64,000 bases of DNA from the NCBI RefSeq assembly GCF_027409185.1, contig NC_084474.1, positions 95,599,861 through 95,663,860 of the forward strand, read 5' to 3'. Positions within the stretch are counted from its first letter, which is position 1; every line of letters begins with the position of its first letter. The stretch is from Cynocephalus volans (lineage: Eukaryota; Chordata; Mammalia; Dermoptera; Cynocephalidae). Position numbers and translations under genes: made by a program. The notes under the pieces are model-generated. The model did not search any database. It was not told the DNA's origin and was given only the letters and a program-made list of their open reading frames with translations. Positions 1 to 11,104 of this stretch are shown here, in pieces.

Positions 1-1274
1 TTCACATTTCAATAATAAAAATGGCTAAAACCTTTGATCCAATAATTCCATTTTTGAGATCCTATCCTAAATAAATTACCCACTATTAGTGCGATGATGA
101 TAATTAACACCATTGGGGACAGTTGGAAATAGGATAAGTAATCCAGAAAGAGCTAAATAAATTACAATGAATTCATTCAGTACAACATTAAGAAACTCAT
201 AAAGAAACTTGTCTTAGTCTCTGTGTGTTGCTATAACAAAATACCTGAAACTGGGTAATTTATAAGTAATAGAAATTTCTCACAGATCTGGAGACTGGGA
301 AGTCTAAGATCGAGGTACCAGCATTTGGTGTCTGGTGAAGTCCCAGTCTCTGCTTCCAGGGTGGCGCCTTGAAGGCGTGTCCCTGCATGGGGGAGGGATG
401 GCAGGCCAGCGCTAGCTCATCTCCTCCAGCCCCGGCGCAAGGCATCAATCGCACCCGTGAGGACGCAGTCTCTTACAGCTGCTGCACGGGGGATTAAGTT
501 TCAACATGAATTTTGGATGCAAACATTCAAAGCACAGCGGAAAACAGTATGATGATTACACACGAACATGGAAAAATAAAAATTATAAAATGGTAGCTGG
601 GAAAAAAACCACATTATACACATATGATCACAACTGTGCAGAAACTAACACCCATGAAAGCCAGAGTTTGGGAACACGAGACCCTGACACGAGGGGAGAA
701 AGGCAGGACCACAGGACACAACCAAGAGCCCACGAAGAGGGGAGTGGATGACTGAAAGCGCACGGTCAACACTGCCAGCACCACCAGGAGCAAGCCGCCA
801 GGCAAGAGCCAGGGACACAGCCACAGATATCACACCAACAGGGACCCCAGGAAGGAGACTAGGAGTCACACGAGTGTGGATGCAAAGACTAGTCCAGACT
901 CATGTGTAACTCAAGTTTTAAAACTGAGAAAAGAAAAAATCTTAATGTAGCACCCTCATCTTCAAAGAGCTTCCCACCAAATGTGTTTTCCTGGGGTCAG
1001 AAAACGCCACCTTGGGCCCCTGCACTCCCGGCTTCTGAGAGCCCTGCCACTGTCCTTCCAGCTGGACCGGCAGTGAGGCCCAGCCCGCTGGGCTCCCCTC
1101 CCTCTGCCTGCCTCTCCACCTCCCGAGGGAAGCCACCAGGCAGGGAGATGTCTAGAGAGCTCCAGGCCATGCTGAGAAAGCAAGGGGGCCACTGAGAGCG
1201 TGAGAGGCCACGCAGACATAGCAGCCTAGTCACACAGCACAGTCCAGCTGCTGTGGCCACCCAGGGCGACATAC
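1..1274. other. TOP1MT intron 3 (part)
   Basis: No exon is recognised. It contains an antisense MaLR-like LTR (about 210-520) and otherwise unclassified AT-rich then GC-rich sequence. Confidence 0.6.
210..520 (-). repeat. MaLR-type LTR (MST/THE1-like), antisense
   Basis: Typical antisense start TGTCTTAGTCTCTGTGTGTT, then ATAACAAAATACCTGAAACTGG, and the LTR body through GGATTAAGTTTCAACATGAA. The pattern is that of mammalian MaLR LTRs. Confidence 0.75.
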
Positions 1275-1396
1275 CTTTCGCCAATCGCTGAAGAAGTTAT
1301 TTTGGAAAACTTCCTTTGTTGTATATTCATGATCCAACATTTTCCCATAAAAAGTGGCAACCTCTTCAGCTGCCAAGCTCAACTTCATGGGCTTTC
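1275..1396 (-). CDS. TOP1MT: TOP1MT exon 3
   Basis: The 122-base exon starts after TCTACAG and ends AAAG|GTATGT. It encodes [20 protein letters not shown] followed by [21 protein letters not shown], the second block of the topoisomerase IB core, and ends on a whole codon. The next exon (starting EMAVEER in human, from memory) is not found in the remaining 1.27 kb and should lie left of the window. Confidence 0.95.
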
Positions 1397-4300
1397 CTGT
1401 AGACATGAGAAGACACACTGCTTCAGGGAACAGCCACAGGCTCACCCTCCAGCTGACACAAGCCTGTGACCTTAAATTACACTTCAGGATATATGGCCGG
1501 TCGTCTCCACATCTGTGGGCTCTGCATCCGCACATTCAACCAACCACGGAGTAAATATGTTCAAGAAAAGGAACAATAGGATAAAAAATAATATAAATTT
1601 AAAAATATTATAACGACTATTTATTTAATATTCACACTACTTGGGTATCATAAGTAATTCAGATGTGACTTAATGTATATTGGAGGATACATGTAGGTTC
1701 CATGCAGATTATTACCCATCTTATGAAAAGGGCTTGAGCATCCACGGGTTTTGGATCCATCAGGGGTGCTGGAATTAATCCCCCATGTATACTGAGGGAC
1801 GACTGTATTATGGTAAGAGCAAGGTGCTAGGTTTTTGTTTTTTAAATTCAGAAGCACACTCTAAATTGAGATTGATTACAGCGGCCGTGTGGAGTCAGCC
1901 GAGCGTCTCAGGAGGTCAACGACGTGGCAGGGCTCCAGCAGCTGCCGCCCTCACCTCCTCCCTCTGTCCACGCTTTATTTTGCTACTACGTTTGTATTAC
2001 AGGGAAATGCAATGTATGCGATTTTAACACACAAATTTCTACAATTACAAAAGCAAAATAAAAGTTAAAGCTTCAAAGCAGAAAGATGCAAATAACTTAA
2101 GGTGTAACCTTTAAATACCTTCAACTCTTTGCTCAGCTCTTTCCTACGTGTTACGCTAAAATCAGCATGATTTAAGAGACGGCCAAGGGCCAAGTGGGAG
2201 GCCAAGCAGGTGGCGTACAGCGCTAACGGGGGCGTGTGTGTTCCCCACGAAATTACTTCAACTGTATGTCTGAAAGTTTTTCATAACGAAATGTTGGAAA
2301 GATGCATGTGAATTAGTTAATGAGGAAAAAGGCACTCATGATTGGGCCAACCCCGTGGCGCACTCGGGAGAGTGCGGCGCTGGGAGCGCAGCAGCGCTCC
2401 CACCGCGGGTTCGGATCCTATATAGGGATGGCCGGTGCACTCACTGGCTGAGCGCGGTGTGGCCAGTCACAAAAAAAGACAAAAAAAAAAAAAAAAAAAA
2501 GGCATTCATGATAAACAGCAGCAATCCTTCCCCAAACCAGCTTCTCAGAGGGACAGAGGCCACAACATGGGCAGCACAGGCTGAGGTTCAGCTCCCGCAC
2601 CAGCACGCCTCGTGCCTGGGGTCACCTGCACAACGCTGCTCCCCCCAGGACTGTCCACGTGGCCTGCGCCAGCCGCCTGCCCAACCACCGTCAAAGCCCT
2701 GAGAGCCCCTGTAGCAGCTCTTTCTTCAGGAGCCACACAGTGTGGGCAGGCCTAAAAGCCCAGCAAGAAGTCTGTCCTCCAGGAACATACAGTCGAGCTC
2801 AAAGAAACAAGTTTTGAACCAAAAACTACATCAATGGAGTTCAACAATGTGAGTGTGAGCGTGACCCAGCAGGGTCCACAGGGAGGCCCAGAAACCTCCA
2901 GGAGCCCAGGGCTCCAAGAGCCCCAGTGAGAGTAGGGCTGGCAGAAGGCAGAGCGGCGTAGCCATGCGTGGCCATGGAGGCCAGTGAAGGCCTGTGCGTG
3001 TCTGCACGTTTCCACGTGTGCCTGTGAGTTTGTGTGTGCTGGCGTGCGAGCGCACACAAGCACTGCTAATGGCGTGGCCTGACCCTGGAGGAGAAGAGGT
3101 TTGCTTTTTTCAGAAGGATCCCTCCAGCAGAAACAAAGAACAGGTAAATTAGCAGCACAAGAATCAGGGAGACACTCCTGGGCACTGAGGTGGGAGGATG
3201 AGGTGGCTGCGAGGGCCAGGGGCCTGATTCTGGAGGCCGCTCAGTGCTCACTTCAACTACTGGTTCAGCATCTCATTAAGACATGCAAACTGTGACCAGG
3301 TAACCATTCCGTGCATGTGTGTACATACATGTGACACATGCACCACGTACACTCAAAATGCCATGGGAACAGAGAGACTTGACCCCCTCACCCGGAGGTG
3401 TGTCCTGGCTATGAACATGCCCAACTAACACAAACCCAAGAACACCTTGTGCAGGGCACAGCAGGAAGGCAGGGTGACAGGAGCCACCAGACACTGGCTC
3501 ACCCCACCCAGCGGGGCAAGCGTAAGGACAAACTTTACAAAGCCTGAAGGAACAGACGCTTCTGTGGGGACATCAGGTGGACTCCTGCACTGCTACTGCC
3601 CTCTGTGCCATCTGGGTCAGTCAACCAGAAGCCTTTGAATCCCAGACCAGGAAGGTGGGCTCTGCACACGGACCATTCATGTCTAACAATGAGCGTGGCA
3701 GCCACGCTCTGAGGACACCAGGAAGCAGCGGTAGCCCAGACACCAATGAGGGGCGCCCACACCCAGGGGTGAAGACGGAAGAGCTCCTGGACACAGGTCA
3801 CCAGCCCACAGCGAGGAGAGCCCTCGCACCCTCACCGTCGTAGAAGAAATGCACCCCATCAGGAAGGGGCTCATACGGGGGGGCGAAGTAGGGGCCCTTG
3901 TGCTCCAGCTGGGTCCACTTCACATCTTGGCTCTTCTCCTCCTCCCACCTGGAAAAACACGAGATGAGAGTGTGTCACTCTCACAATGCTGCATGACGCC
4001 ATGTGCCAGGCCTGAGCTGAGTCCTTCCTGCCTTCTCCCTCACTGACCCCTCCCCAAAGCTCCATACAGGTTAGCACCGTGGCCACCACCTTCGAGTCGA
4101 GGAAAACAAGACTGGCTTGAAGAGCAAGGTGAAGCGAAGGCGGGCAGGTGGCCATCCTGCCAGGGCGTGTGCCCACCAGGACTGAACCTGCTGACCTCAA
4201 CACCAGCGCCATGCACCTGGCCCACCTCCCCATCTGAACTGCCATGTGTGCTGCGAGTCACCACCTCGGGGTACAGGGGAGCCAGCTAAGTGGGAAAGGG

Positions 4301-5501
4301 CCAGGAAATGGGCCTCTCCTGGGCTGTGCCCCTTCAGCGTTGGCCTAGAATCCTTCGGGAGGTGGTGACAGGGTCTCACAGGACCCCTCCATGCTAAACA
4401 GAAAGCCTGTCTACGCTGGAGGAGCTCAGCAAGGGAGGACAGGTGGCCTGTGGGAAGAGGGGATGGCACAACAGCAGGGGACCGGGTGCATCCCACAGAG
4501 GAGCTGGGCACGTAGTAAAAGTCTGGGGCAGGGGACGGAGTTGCTGCGAGCATGAGGTCCTCAAGAAGGGCTAACTGTGGGTGTGGCTCCCTGCTGAGGT
4601 CCCTGCCCCATCTGCCCCCAATCTTCCTGAGACAGCATGTCATCCCCAGGGCATCCCCTCCCAGGTCTGAACTCTCATCTGTTCCCAGCCTCAGTCTCCA
4701 GGAGGCCTGCCCTGGGCCCATCAGCACACACCGCCCCCCAGCTGTCCCAGCTCCCAGAGACAGGCAGGGCATTTCTGCTGCATTGCCTGAGGCTAAACGG
4801 ATTTACTAACAGCACGTGAAAATACTGGGTTAGCAACAATCGATAACTAGAGAGAACTGACCAGTGGGAACTCCTACAGGACTTCCATGCATGGGAGGTT
4901 GTACACCCTCTAGACTCTTAGGAAACGGCCGACCTCTCATGCACAGACCTCCACCCTTCTGTGGCTATCCCAGCCCTGTACCTGCCACAGGGCTTCTTCC
5001 ACAAGCCCCCAGGAAGGTGCTTGGGAGCACTGATGGCCCCTCAGGTGAGGCTGGCTCCTAGTGCGCGACAAGTGACACTGAGTGCCCTGCATCCAACCAG
5101 GGGAACGGAAGCCGGTCTACAGACCACACACAGCAACGCCAGCTTTTCATAAAGTTCAAACCCAGACACTGCAGCGTGGAGGCCCAGGCACAGCCGCGCA
5201 AATGAAGCTTACCCCCAAATGCGGGAGGCTACCCCCAAGGGAGAGCACCCGGAGGCCGCTCACACACGTGCGCGCACGTCTCCGGCACCGCCCGCCCGAC
5301 TCCACGGAAGGACCAAGGACCGAGGCCGCGCAGGCCGTCCCGGGGCCCGGCCCCTCCCATCCCGGCCTTCCTGCCGCCCCTCGCGCTCCCCACGCCTTAC
5401 CGGGCTCGCAGCGTCGGGGCTCCCCGGGGTCGCGGGCGGGGCGTGTCTCCCAGCAGCGCACGCGCCGCGCCCCGGAGCCGCAGCAGCGGGACCGCGCTCA
5501 T
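1275..5501 (-). CDS. TOP1MT: TOP1MT, mitochondrial DNA topoisomerase IB, 5' part (coding exons 1-3)
   Basis: The enzyme relaxes supercoiled mitochondrial DNA by transient single-strand nicking through a 3'-phosphotyrosine. Three coding exons are visible: 5401-5501, 3836-3948 and 1275-1396. Their phases join cleanly into 112 residues. Exon 1 supplies an Arg/Leu-rich, acid-poor presequence typical of matrix import. Exons 2 and 3 match the start of the type IB core almost residue for residue ([19 protein letters not shown], then [20 protein letters not shown]). The catalytic Arg/Lys/Arg/His/Tyr residues are encoded by exons beyond the left edge, so the gene is partial here only because of the window limit. 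The start at 5501 is chosen because [11 protein letters not shown] aligns with the remembered human MRVVRLLRLR start; several in-frame ATGs lie further upstream (to 5636). The promoter is a CpG island. Gene order with RHPN1 supports orthology. Confidence 0.95.
1494..1808 (-). mobile_element. MER2-like DNA transposon remnant (Tigger group)
   Basis: The right end read in reverse is TACAGTCGTCCCTCAGTATA with TGGGGGATTAATTCCAGCA and CCGTGGATGCTCAAGCCC, and the left part has ATTCAACCAACCACGGA. This matches the non-autonomous MER2 family. It is located in TOP1MT intron 2. Confidence 0.8.
2344..2500 (+). mobile_element. tRNA-Ile-derived dimeric SINE (CYN-like)
   Basis: GGGCCAACCCCGTGGCGCAC starts the first unit; CGCGGGTTCGGATCCTATAT is the B-box region, then GGATGGCCGGTGCACTCAC begins the second unit, followed by an A-rich tail with GAC. 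Near-perfect target duplications (AAAGGCAYTCATGAT) flank it at about 2328-2342 and 2498-2512. It lies in TOP1MT intron 2. Confidence 0.85.
3836..3948 (-). CDS. TOP1MT: TOP1MT exon 2 (start of conserved core)
   Basis: The 113-base exon is bounded by an acceptor (TTTTTCCAG) and a donor (GACG|GTGAGG). It encodes [19 protein letters not shown] followed by [18 protein letters not shown]. This is the block shared by nuclear TOP1 and TOP1MT where the conserved core begins. It takes one base to complete the codon opened by the preceding exon, so it can accept either the mitochondrial exon 1 or the upstream charged exon at 11105-12135, both of which end in phase 2. Confidence 0.95.
3949..5400. other. 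TOP1MT intron 1 (mitochondrial transcript)
   Basis: GC-rich, mostly unique sequence, entering the CpG island at its right end. Open frames here are compositional shadows. Confidence 0.7.
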
Positions 5502-5660
5502 CCGCTCCGCTGCTCGCCCCCGCGCCGGGCCCCGCCCCGCCCACGGCATGACTCCACCCCGCACCGGCCCTGCCATCACGGGCTCCGCCCCCGCCATGGC
5601 CCCGCCCCGCCCCCGGAAGCGCGAACGGCCTCCCAAGCACAGAGCCCGGGGCTGGGTCAG
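5200..5660 (-). promoter_or_regulatory. TOP1MT: CpG island promoter of TOP1MT (mitochondrial first exon)
   Basis: Dense CpG and GC-rich sequence surrounds the exon 1 ATG at 5501, with GGGCGG-type Sp1 boxes near 5530-5620 and no TATA box. It fits a housekeeping promoter driving the short, mitochondrial isoform. Confidence 0.8.
5401..5501 (-). CDS. TOP1MT: TOP1MT exon 1 (mitochondrial presequence)
   Basis: It encodes 33 residues beginning [18 protein letters not shown], rich in Arg and Ala with one Asp and no Glu, as expected for a mitochondrial targeting peptide. The donor reads CG|GTAAGG on the minus strand (ccttac at 5395-5400). It ends after two bases of an Arg codon (phase 2). The ATG context is weak (C at -3, A at +4). 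The frame stays open upstream with ATGs at 5549, 5576, 5597 and 5636. Confidence 0.93.
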
Positions 5661-6917
5661 GCGCCAGCTGCCTGTCCCCAGCGGTGCAGTGGGTGGGCTG
5701 GGCGGCCCCCTGCCCCGCGGCTCTGCTCATGACTACGGCCCAGGGTGTCTTCCAGGTCCTCCCGGTCGATCCCCGGTTTCCCTGCCCTCTTGGTCCAGCG
5801 GTCCTCAGGCTGGAGAAGGCCGCCACATACAGTTCCCACAACCCTTGGGCCCTGAGCTGCCCTCCAGGATGCCCCGCAGGTTACACGCGCAGCCTAAGGA
5901 GCCCCTGCCCTGGGCTTGCACACAGGAGGTGCTCATCATTGCACTGCTCTCCCCCAGAGCCTCCCGAGGGCGGGGCACCCAGCAAGTCCTTCCTGAGTAC
6001 CTGCTCCCCATGCACACCAGGAGAAGACAACCTCAGGTTGCCGGGCGGGGGCAGGGGGGCCTTACCTCATCATACAGCAAGTCAAGCTACCTGAGTAGCA
6101 ATACATATCAAATCCCAGCACTTCCAGGACAGTAACGACAGAAACACCTGCCACCCAGCTCAACACAGCCCCTCTGAGGAGGTGACTGGACAACCATCAC
6201 TACAAGTCCCGAAAAATAATCACAGCTGACCAGCCCCTCACCGCAAGAAGACCAAAGACCCACACGCAAAGAGAAGCCTCCTTCCCCACGCTCACAGTCC
6301 CTGGGACGACGATGCTGGCCCAAGACAGAGCAGAATCCCGGCGTCCTCCCTGAGCAGCGAGGCCAAGCGGCAAAACCTCTAGACCAGCACTGGCCGTAGG
6401 CTCTGAGCCAGCAGCAGTCTGTACCAGCTCCATCTCTTGCAACTGCACAGCCTTGGTCTTCGACTATAAATGGGGATGTCAGGACTCGGGGAAGGAGATA
6501 AGTTCACACGTGTCCTTGCTTTTGCTGTGACCACTTGGTAAGAACACAGTGGAGACAGGCGGGAAAGGGGCCTGGCGACCCTCAGCGGCCCTCCTGGGGC
6601 CAGCAGCATGCTCAGTTTCCAATGACCGCTAGTGGCTGGAAGCGTGCACAGAGATGCACTGCAGTCCAGGATCCAGGACCCAGGCAGGCCTTGTGGGGAC
6701 CTGTCATCTAGAATGAGTGACACAGCTGATCACGGTGGACACACTGGGACGGCAGCAGCTGGCACTCCTAATAGCCGCCTCCTTCCAGGTGTGGTGGAAA
6801 GGTTGCCTGTATTATTTCTTACAATTGTTTCTACAAACCAAGAAGTAAATCCTAACACAGGTACTGTTCCTTCAACAGAGCCTGAGGCCAAGGTGTTTTC
6901 CAATTCAGATTCCTCAA
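5660..6917. other. Intergenic or upstream-intron sequence without recognised gene
   Basis: Unique GC-rich DNA left of the L1 cluster. If the upstream TOP1MT transcript is real, this is intronic to it. Nothing else is supported. Confidence 0.5.
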
Positions 6918-7616
6918 GTTTTATAAAAGGCAATGTGGCAGGACAAAAACCCTAAAATCTCTCAGTAGATGCAGAAAAAGCACTGACAAATTCCAACACC
7001 CTTTCCTGATAAACAGCAAAACAAAAGCCACCCAACAAACCAGGAATAGAAGGGAACTTCCACAACCTGATAAAAGACTTCAAAGAAAACCCCACGGCTA
7101 AGTTCATATGCAAATGAGCTCAGGACCTCATATCCTGCAATCAGGACCAAAGTGAGGATGTCCCCTCTCACCATCGCTAAGCAATCTCCTCGTACTGGAG
7201 GCTCTGACCAGGGCAGATCAGAAGGCAGATGCAGTAACGGGAATCCAGGTTGGAAAGGAGGGAAAGCATCTCTGCCAGCAGATGACATAGTCTTGTGTAT
7301 AGAAAATCACAAAGAATCCACAAAAAAACTATTAGAGCTAAGAAATGAATTCAGCAAAGCTGCAGGGTACAAGATCAATACAGAAACATCACCAAAAAGA
7401 AAATTAAGAAAACAATTCCAATTGCAATAGCATAAAAAACAAACAAAAAAATGAGCCATACATTTAACCAAGGTGAAAGACTTGTATGCTGAAAACTGTA
7501 AAACACTGTGGAAGCTGGAGACAACATGAACAAGTGGAAAGTCATGTATCAGAAGACTTCACACCGTTAAGGCAGCAACACTCCCTAAATGCATCTAAAA
7601 ATTCAACGCAACCCCC
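6918..7616 (+). mobile_element. L1 ORF2 fragment, first segment
   Basis: The text CAGTAGATGCAGAAAAAGCA, the ATGACATAGTCTTGTGTATA segment (the classic L1 YADD-region wording) and AGCAAAGCTGCAGGGTACAA identify the reverse-transcriptase part of L1 ORF2. It is truncated and full of stops. Confidence 0.85.
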
Positions 7617-7999
7617 ACTGCCTTGGATTGGATGTCCCTCCCAAACGTAATCTCCACTGTAACTTGAGGGTGGGAAATCCTATTATGGTAATCATAAAGG
7701 TGGGGCCTTCAAGAAGTGATTGGATTGTGAGGATCATGCCATGATGAATGGTTTGATGGTGTTCATGGGTGTGGTTCTGAGGGCTTAAGGAGAGTGCAAG
7801 AGTGTGCGCTCTCTCTCTGTGCTCTCTCTCTCTCTCTCTCTCCCCCCCCCCCCACCACCACCAAGGCCTTCACCCAACGTGTTTCCATGGACTTTGGACT
7901 TCTCAGCCTCCAAAACTGTAAGCAATAAATTTCATTTTCTACAAACTACCCAGTTCTGTGTATTTTGTTATAAGCAACATAAACAGACTAATACACCCA
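7617..7999 (+). mobile_element. MaLR LTR inserted in the L1
   Basis: It runs from TTGGATTGGATGTCCCTCCC through GGACTTCTCAGCCTCCAAAA and AAGCAATAAATTTCATTTTC to ACAGACTAATACACCCA. The L1 reading resumes immediately after it (CAAAATCCCAGCTGGCATTT), proving insertion into a pre-existing L1. It includes its own AATAAA and a CT/C-rich low-complexity run (7806-7863). Confidence 0.85.
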
Positions 8000-8612
8000 C
8001 CAAAATCCCAGCTGGCATTTTTGCAGAAATTGACAACCTGATCCTAAAATTCATATGGAAATACAAGGGACCCTGAATAGCCAAAACAATCCTGAAAAAG
8101 AACAAAGTTGGAGAATTCACACTTCCTGATTTCAAAACTTCAAAGCTACAGTAATCACAACAGTGTGACACTGTCATAAGGATAAATCAACCAATTAATG
8201 AAGGAGAATGAGTCCAGAAGCAAAACCACATATCTACGGGAAACTGGCTTTGTCAATGGTGTCAGGCCACCCACTAGGGAATGAATGAGTTTTCAGCAAG
8301 TGGTGCTGGGCTACCCACATGCAGAGAATAAAGTCAGACCTCTTCCTCACGTCACATGCAAAAGGCAACTCAAGATGGATCAAAGACCTAAATGTAAGAG
8401 CTAGAAGTATAAAGCTCTTAGAAGAAAAACAGAGGTGTAAATCTTCATGACCCCAGATTAGATAACGGTTTTTAAAATACAACACCACAAGCACAAGCAA
8501 CAAGAAATAAAATAGATAGAATGGACTCCTCAAAGTTAAAATTTGCATGTTTCAAAGGACATCATCAAGAAAGCAAGAAGACAACCCAGGGAGAAAATGT
8601 TTATAAGTCATA
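8000..8612 (+). mobile_element. L1 ORF2 fragment, second segment
   Basis: It continues the first segment: TTCATATGGAAATACAAGGG, then AGATGGATCAAAGACCTAAA and CATCAAGAAAGCAAGAAGAC. It stops at a TA dinucleotide (8611-8612) where the mariner element is inserted. Confidence 0.85.
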
Positions 8613-9923
8613 CAAGGAGATGTCAAAAAGTCCATGGAAAAATGGAATTGAAAGATAAAAATAAAAACAGGGCTGGCCAGTTAGCTCACTTGGGAGAGTG
8701 TGGTGCTGGTAACACCAAGGTCATGGGTTCAGATCCCCATACCAGCCAGCCACAAAAAAAATAAAACATAAACTTTACTTCTCAACATAAGCTCCATCAA
8801 GTTCAAGACACTTCTGTAAGCAATATCAGCTATTCAGTCCATCCTTAAAGAACTCAAGGTCCTGGGCACTTAACCATGTCAACGCAGTCTTTTTTACATT
8901 ATTAACTGAAGAAAAACGGGTGCCTTTTAAAGATTTTTAAGATTAGGGAACAAAAACGTCAGAAGGAGCCAGATCAGGACCGTAAGGGGGATGCCTAGTG
9001 ATTTCCCATCGAAACTCTCCAAACATGGCCCTCGCTTGGTGAGAGGCGTGAGCAGGAGCACGGTGTGGGAAGACTCTGGAGAAGCTTCCTCAGGGGTTCT
9101 GCGGCTGAGGCTTGGGCTAACTTTCTCACGACACTCTCACATCAGCACATGTTACCATCCTCGGCCCTCCAGGAAGTCAGCAAGCAAAATGCCTTGAGCA
9201 TCCCAGAAAACTGCTGCCGTGACCTGCGCTCTTGACCGTCCGCTTCTCTTTGACTGGATCACTTCCACCTGCTGGTGGCCGCGGCTCTGACTGTGCTTTG
9301 TCTTCAGCATCGTGCTGGCAAGCCCTGTGTCATCTCCCGTCACAGTTCTTCACAATCATGCTCAGGATCGCGGCCCCCCTCGTGTACGGGTCCCACTGAC
9401 AGCTCCGCGCTCGTCTGCAGGGGGTCTGGGTGCAGCAGTCTGGGCACCTGTGGAGCAGAAAGTTTGCTCAACTGTAATGTTTCAGTCAGAATCGTGACAG
9501 CTGAACCCACTGAGATGTTTGTGGTGGTGGCCGTTGCTTCTGCTCTTACTCGTCAGTCCTCTGCAACTAGGACACGGACAGGACTCGTGTTTCCTCAGAA
9601 GCCGACGTGGCTGGGCTGCCGCTGTGGGCTTCGTCGTCAACGCCGTCTCGTTCCTGCTTGACACGAGCTGTCCATTTGTAAAGCGCTGATTACTCTGGGG
9701 CACTGTCCCCATAAACTTCTCGTAATCATCAGTGATTTCACCATACTTCCACCCAAGCCTCACCATAAATTTGCTGCTTGTTCTTGCTCCAGTGAGCATC
9801 CTATCCTGCTCACACATGCGATAACAACTTAGTATGAGTTTATTTTGGTGCGAAAAAATTTTGAAATCCATGCACAGTTTTTTCATAATACGCATTTTCC
9901 ATGAACTTTTTGAAGATCCCTCA
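8613..9923 (-). mobile_element. mariner-type DNA transposon with decayed transposase
   Basis: About 1.3 kb including a SINE insertion, with terminal inverted repeats sharing TCAAAAAGTYCATGGAAAA at both ends, flanked by TA. Minus-strand translation in pieces gives mariner transposase landmarks: RFTNGQ in the N-terminal region, VTGDDT (first catalytic Asp), SRAQVTAAVFWDAQGILLAD (second Asp region) and HPPYGPDLAPSD, the mariner D34D signature. Frameshifts and stops between these blocks show it is dead. L1 sequence continues on both sides. Confidence 0.85.
8671..8763 (+). mobile_element. tRNA-Ile-derived monomeric SINE inside the mariner element
   Basis: GGCTGGCCAGTTAGCTCACT (A box), GTGGTGCTGGTAACACCAAG (anticodon arm), GGGTTCAGATCCCCATACC (B box) and a short A tail. 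It is a full tRNA-like head of about 80 bases, closely following tRNA-Ile. Confidence 0.85.
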
Positions 9924-10135
9924 TATCTGATAAGGGTCTAGTACCAGAATGTATAAAGAACTCCTACAACTCAACAATAAAAAAACAAATAACACAACTA
10001 AAAAGTGGACAAAGAATCTGAACAGACAGTTCTCCAAAGACCGTACATAAATGGCCAATAACCCCATAAACAGATGCTCAACATAGTTAGCCATTGGAGA
10101 AATGCAAATCAAACCTACAAGGATATCATGTGGCA
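9924..10135 (+). mobile_element. L1 ORF2 fragment, third segment
   Basis: TATCTGATAAGGGTCTAGTA and AAAGAACTCCTACAACTCAA continue exactly where the second segment broke off, up to AGAAATGCAAATCAAACCTA. It is the right-hand part of the L1 interrupted by the mariner. Confidence 0.85.
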
Positions 10136-10329
10136 CCAGTCTGGCTGCAGTTGATGGAGGTTTGGAGAAGCCAATAAGCCCCCTGCTGTGCACGCCAGGG
10201 CCGTGCTTGGGGAGGTCTGGTCATGCAGACTGGGTAGGTTTCAGTGGACCATCTGCCAATATGCATGGAGTTCACAGCAGGGAAGGGGAGCGAGGCTTCA
10301 CACGCATGCTCTCAGTCAACAGCAAATCC

Positions 10330-10445
10330 TCACAGCAAGTAAGCGGATCTCCATTTTGCATACAAGAGAAACTAGGCTTAGAAAATGTAAGTAATTGCCC
10401 CAGAATCAAACAGTTGCTGAATGTGGGAGCTGACCTAAAGCCTAC
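10330..10445 (+). repeat. MIR SINE
   Basis: CATACAAGAGAAACTAGGCT and GTAAGTAATTGCCCCAGAA followed by GAATGTGGGAGCTGACC correspond to the MIR core and its 3' part. Confidence 0.7.
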
Positions 10446-10784
10446 AGCTCCAAGGCTGTGCAGAGACCACTCACAGGTGTGAGGCAGCAGTGCCCAGCAG
10501 AAACGTGGTGTGGGCCACAAGTGGACTTGAGACTGTCCAGAGCCACATTTCAAAGGACACAGGTGATTTAATTTCAAGAGTATACTTATTTCAACCAATA
10601 CATCCAAAATACTGTCATGTCAATGTAATAAGCTAATGAGATGGTTCACACCTTTTTTTCTCATTCTGGGTGTGTGTTCACACCTGCAGTTCATCTCCAC
10701 TGGGACATCCGTGGAGCTCCTGCCTGTGCACAGGACAGCACAGGGGTGACAGTTACGATTACAATGTGGCCCGAGTCGAACACT

Positions 10785-10868
10785 TCCTCTTCTACCTAGT
10801 GGCTGTGTGACCTTGGGCAAGTTACTTAACTTCTCTGTACTTCAGTCGCCTCATCTGAAAAATGGAGA
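10785..10868 (-). repeat. MIR SINE, antisense
   Basis: GGCTGTGTGACCTTGGGCAA and TCTGTACTTCAGTCGCCTCA are the antisense MIR core. Confidence 0.75.
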
Positions 10869-11104
10869 TACCAGTGCCCACCTCAAAAAGAACCAATCAA
10901 GAGCAAGCCAGGCACACAGCCACAGTGTCACCCATGCTAGCTCGAGCTGGTGCCTTGGAAAACCCACAGCTCAGGAGCTGCCCCCAACCAGGAGCATGTG
11001 GCACTACACTGACAGCCAGCAGGGCAGGCAAGGAAGGCCCAAGCCCAGCTAGACACCAGCCCACCCTGCACCCGCTACAGGAGACGAGGGGCGGGAGGAC
11101 CTAC

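Larger units (their letters stand above)
1397..3835. other. TOP1MT intron 2
   Basis: No exon or other gene is seen. It contains the MER2-like remnant and the CYN-like SINE; the remainder is unclassified. Confidence 0.7.

Noticed and set aside
5443..6135. A 230-codon plus-strand open frame across the TOP1MT promoter
   Set aside because: It is antisense to exon 1 and driven by CpG-island composition; no homology.
8671..8763. Possible functional tRNA-Ile gene
   Set aside because: It has a substituted anticodon position, mismatched stems, an A-rich tail and lies inside a transposon: it is a SINE head.
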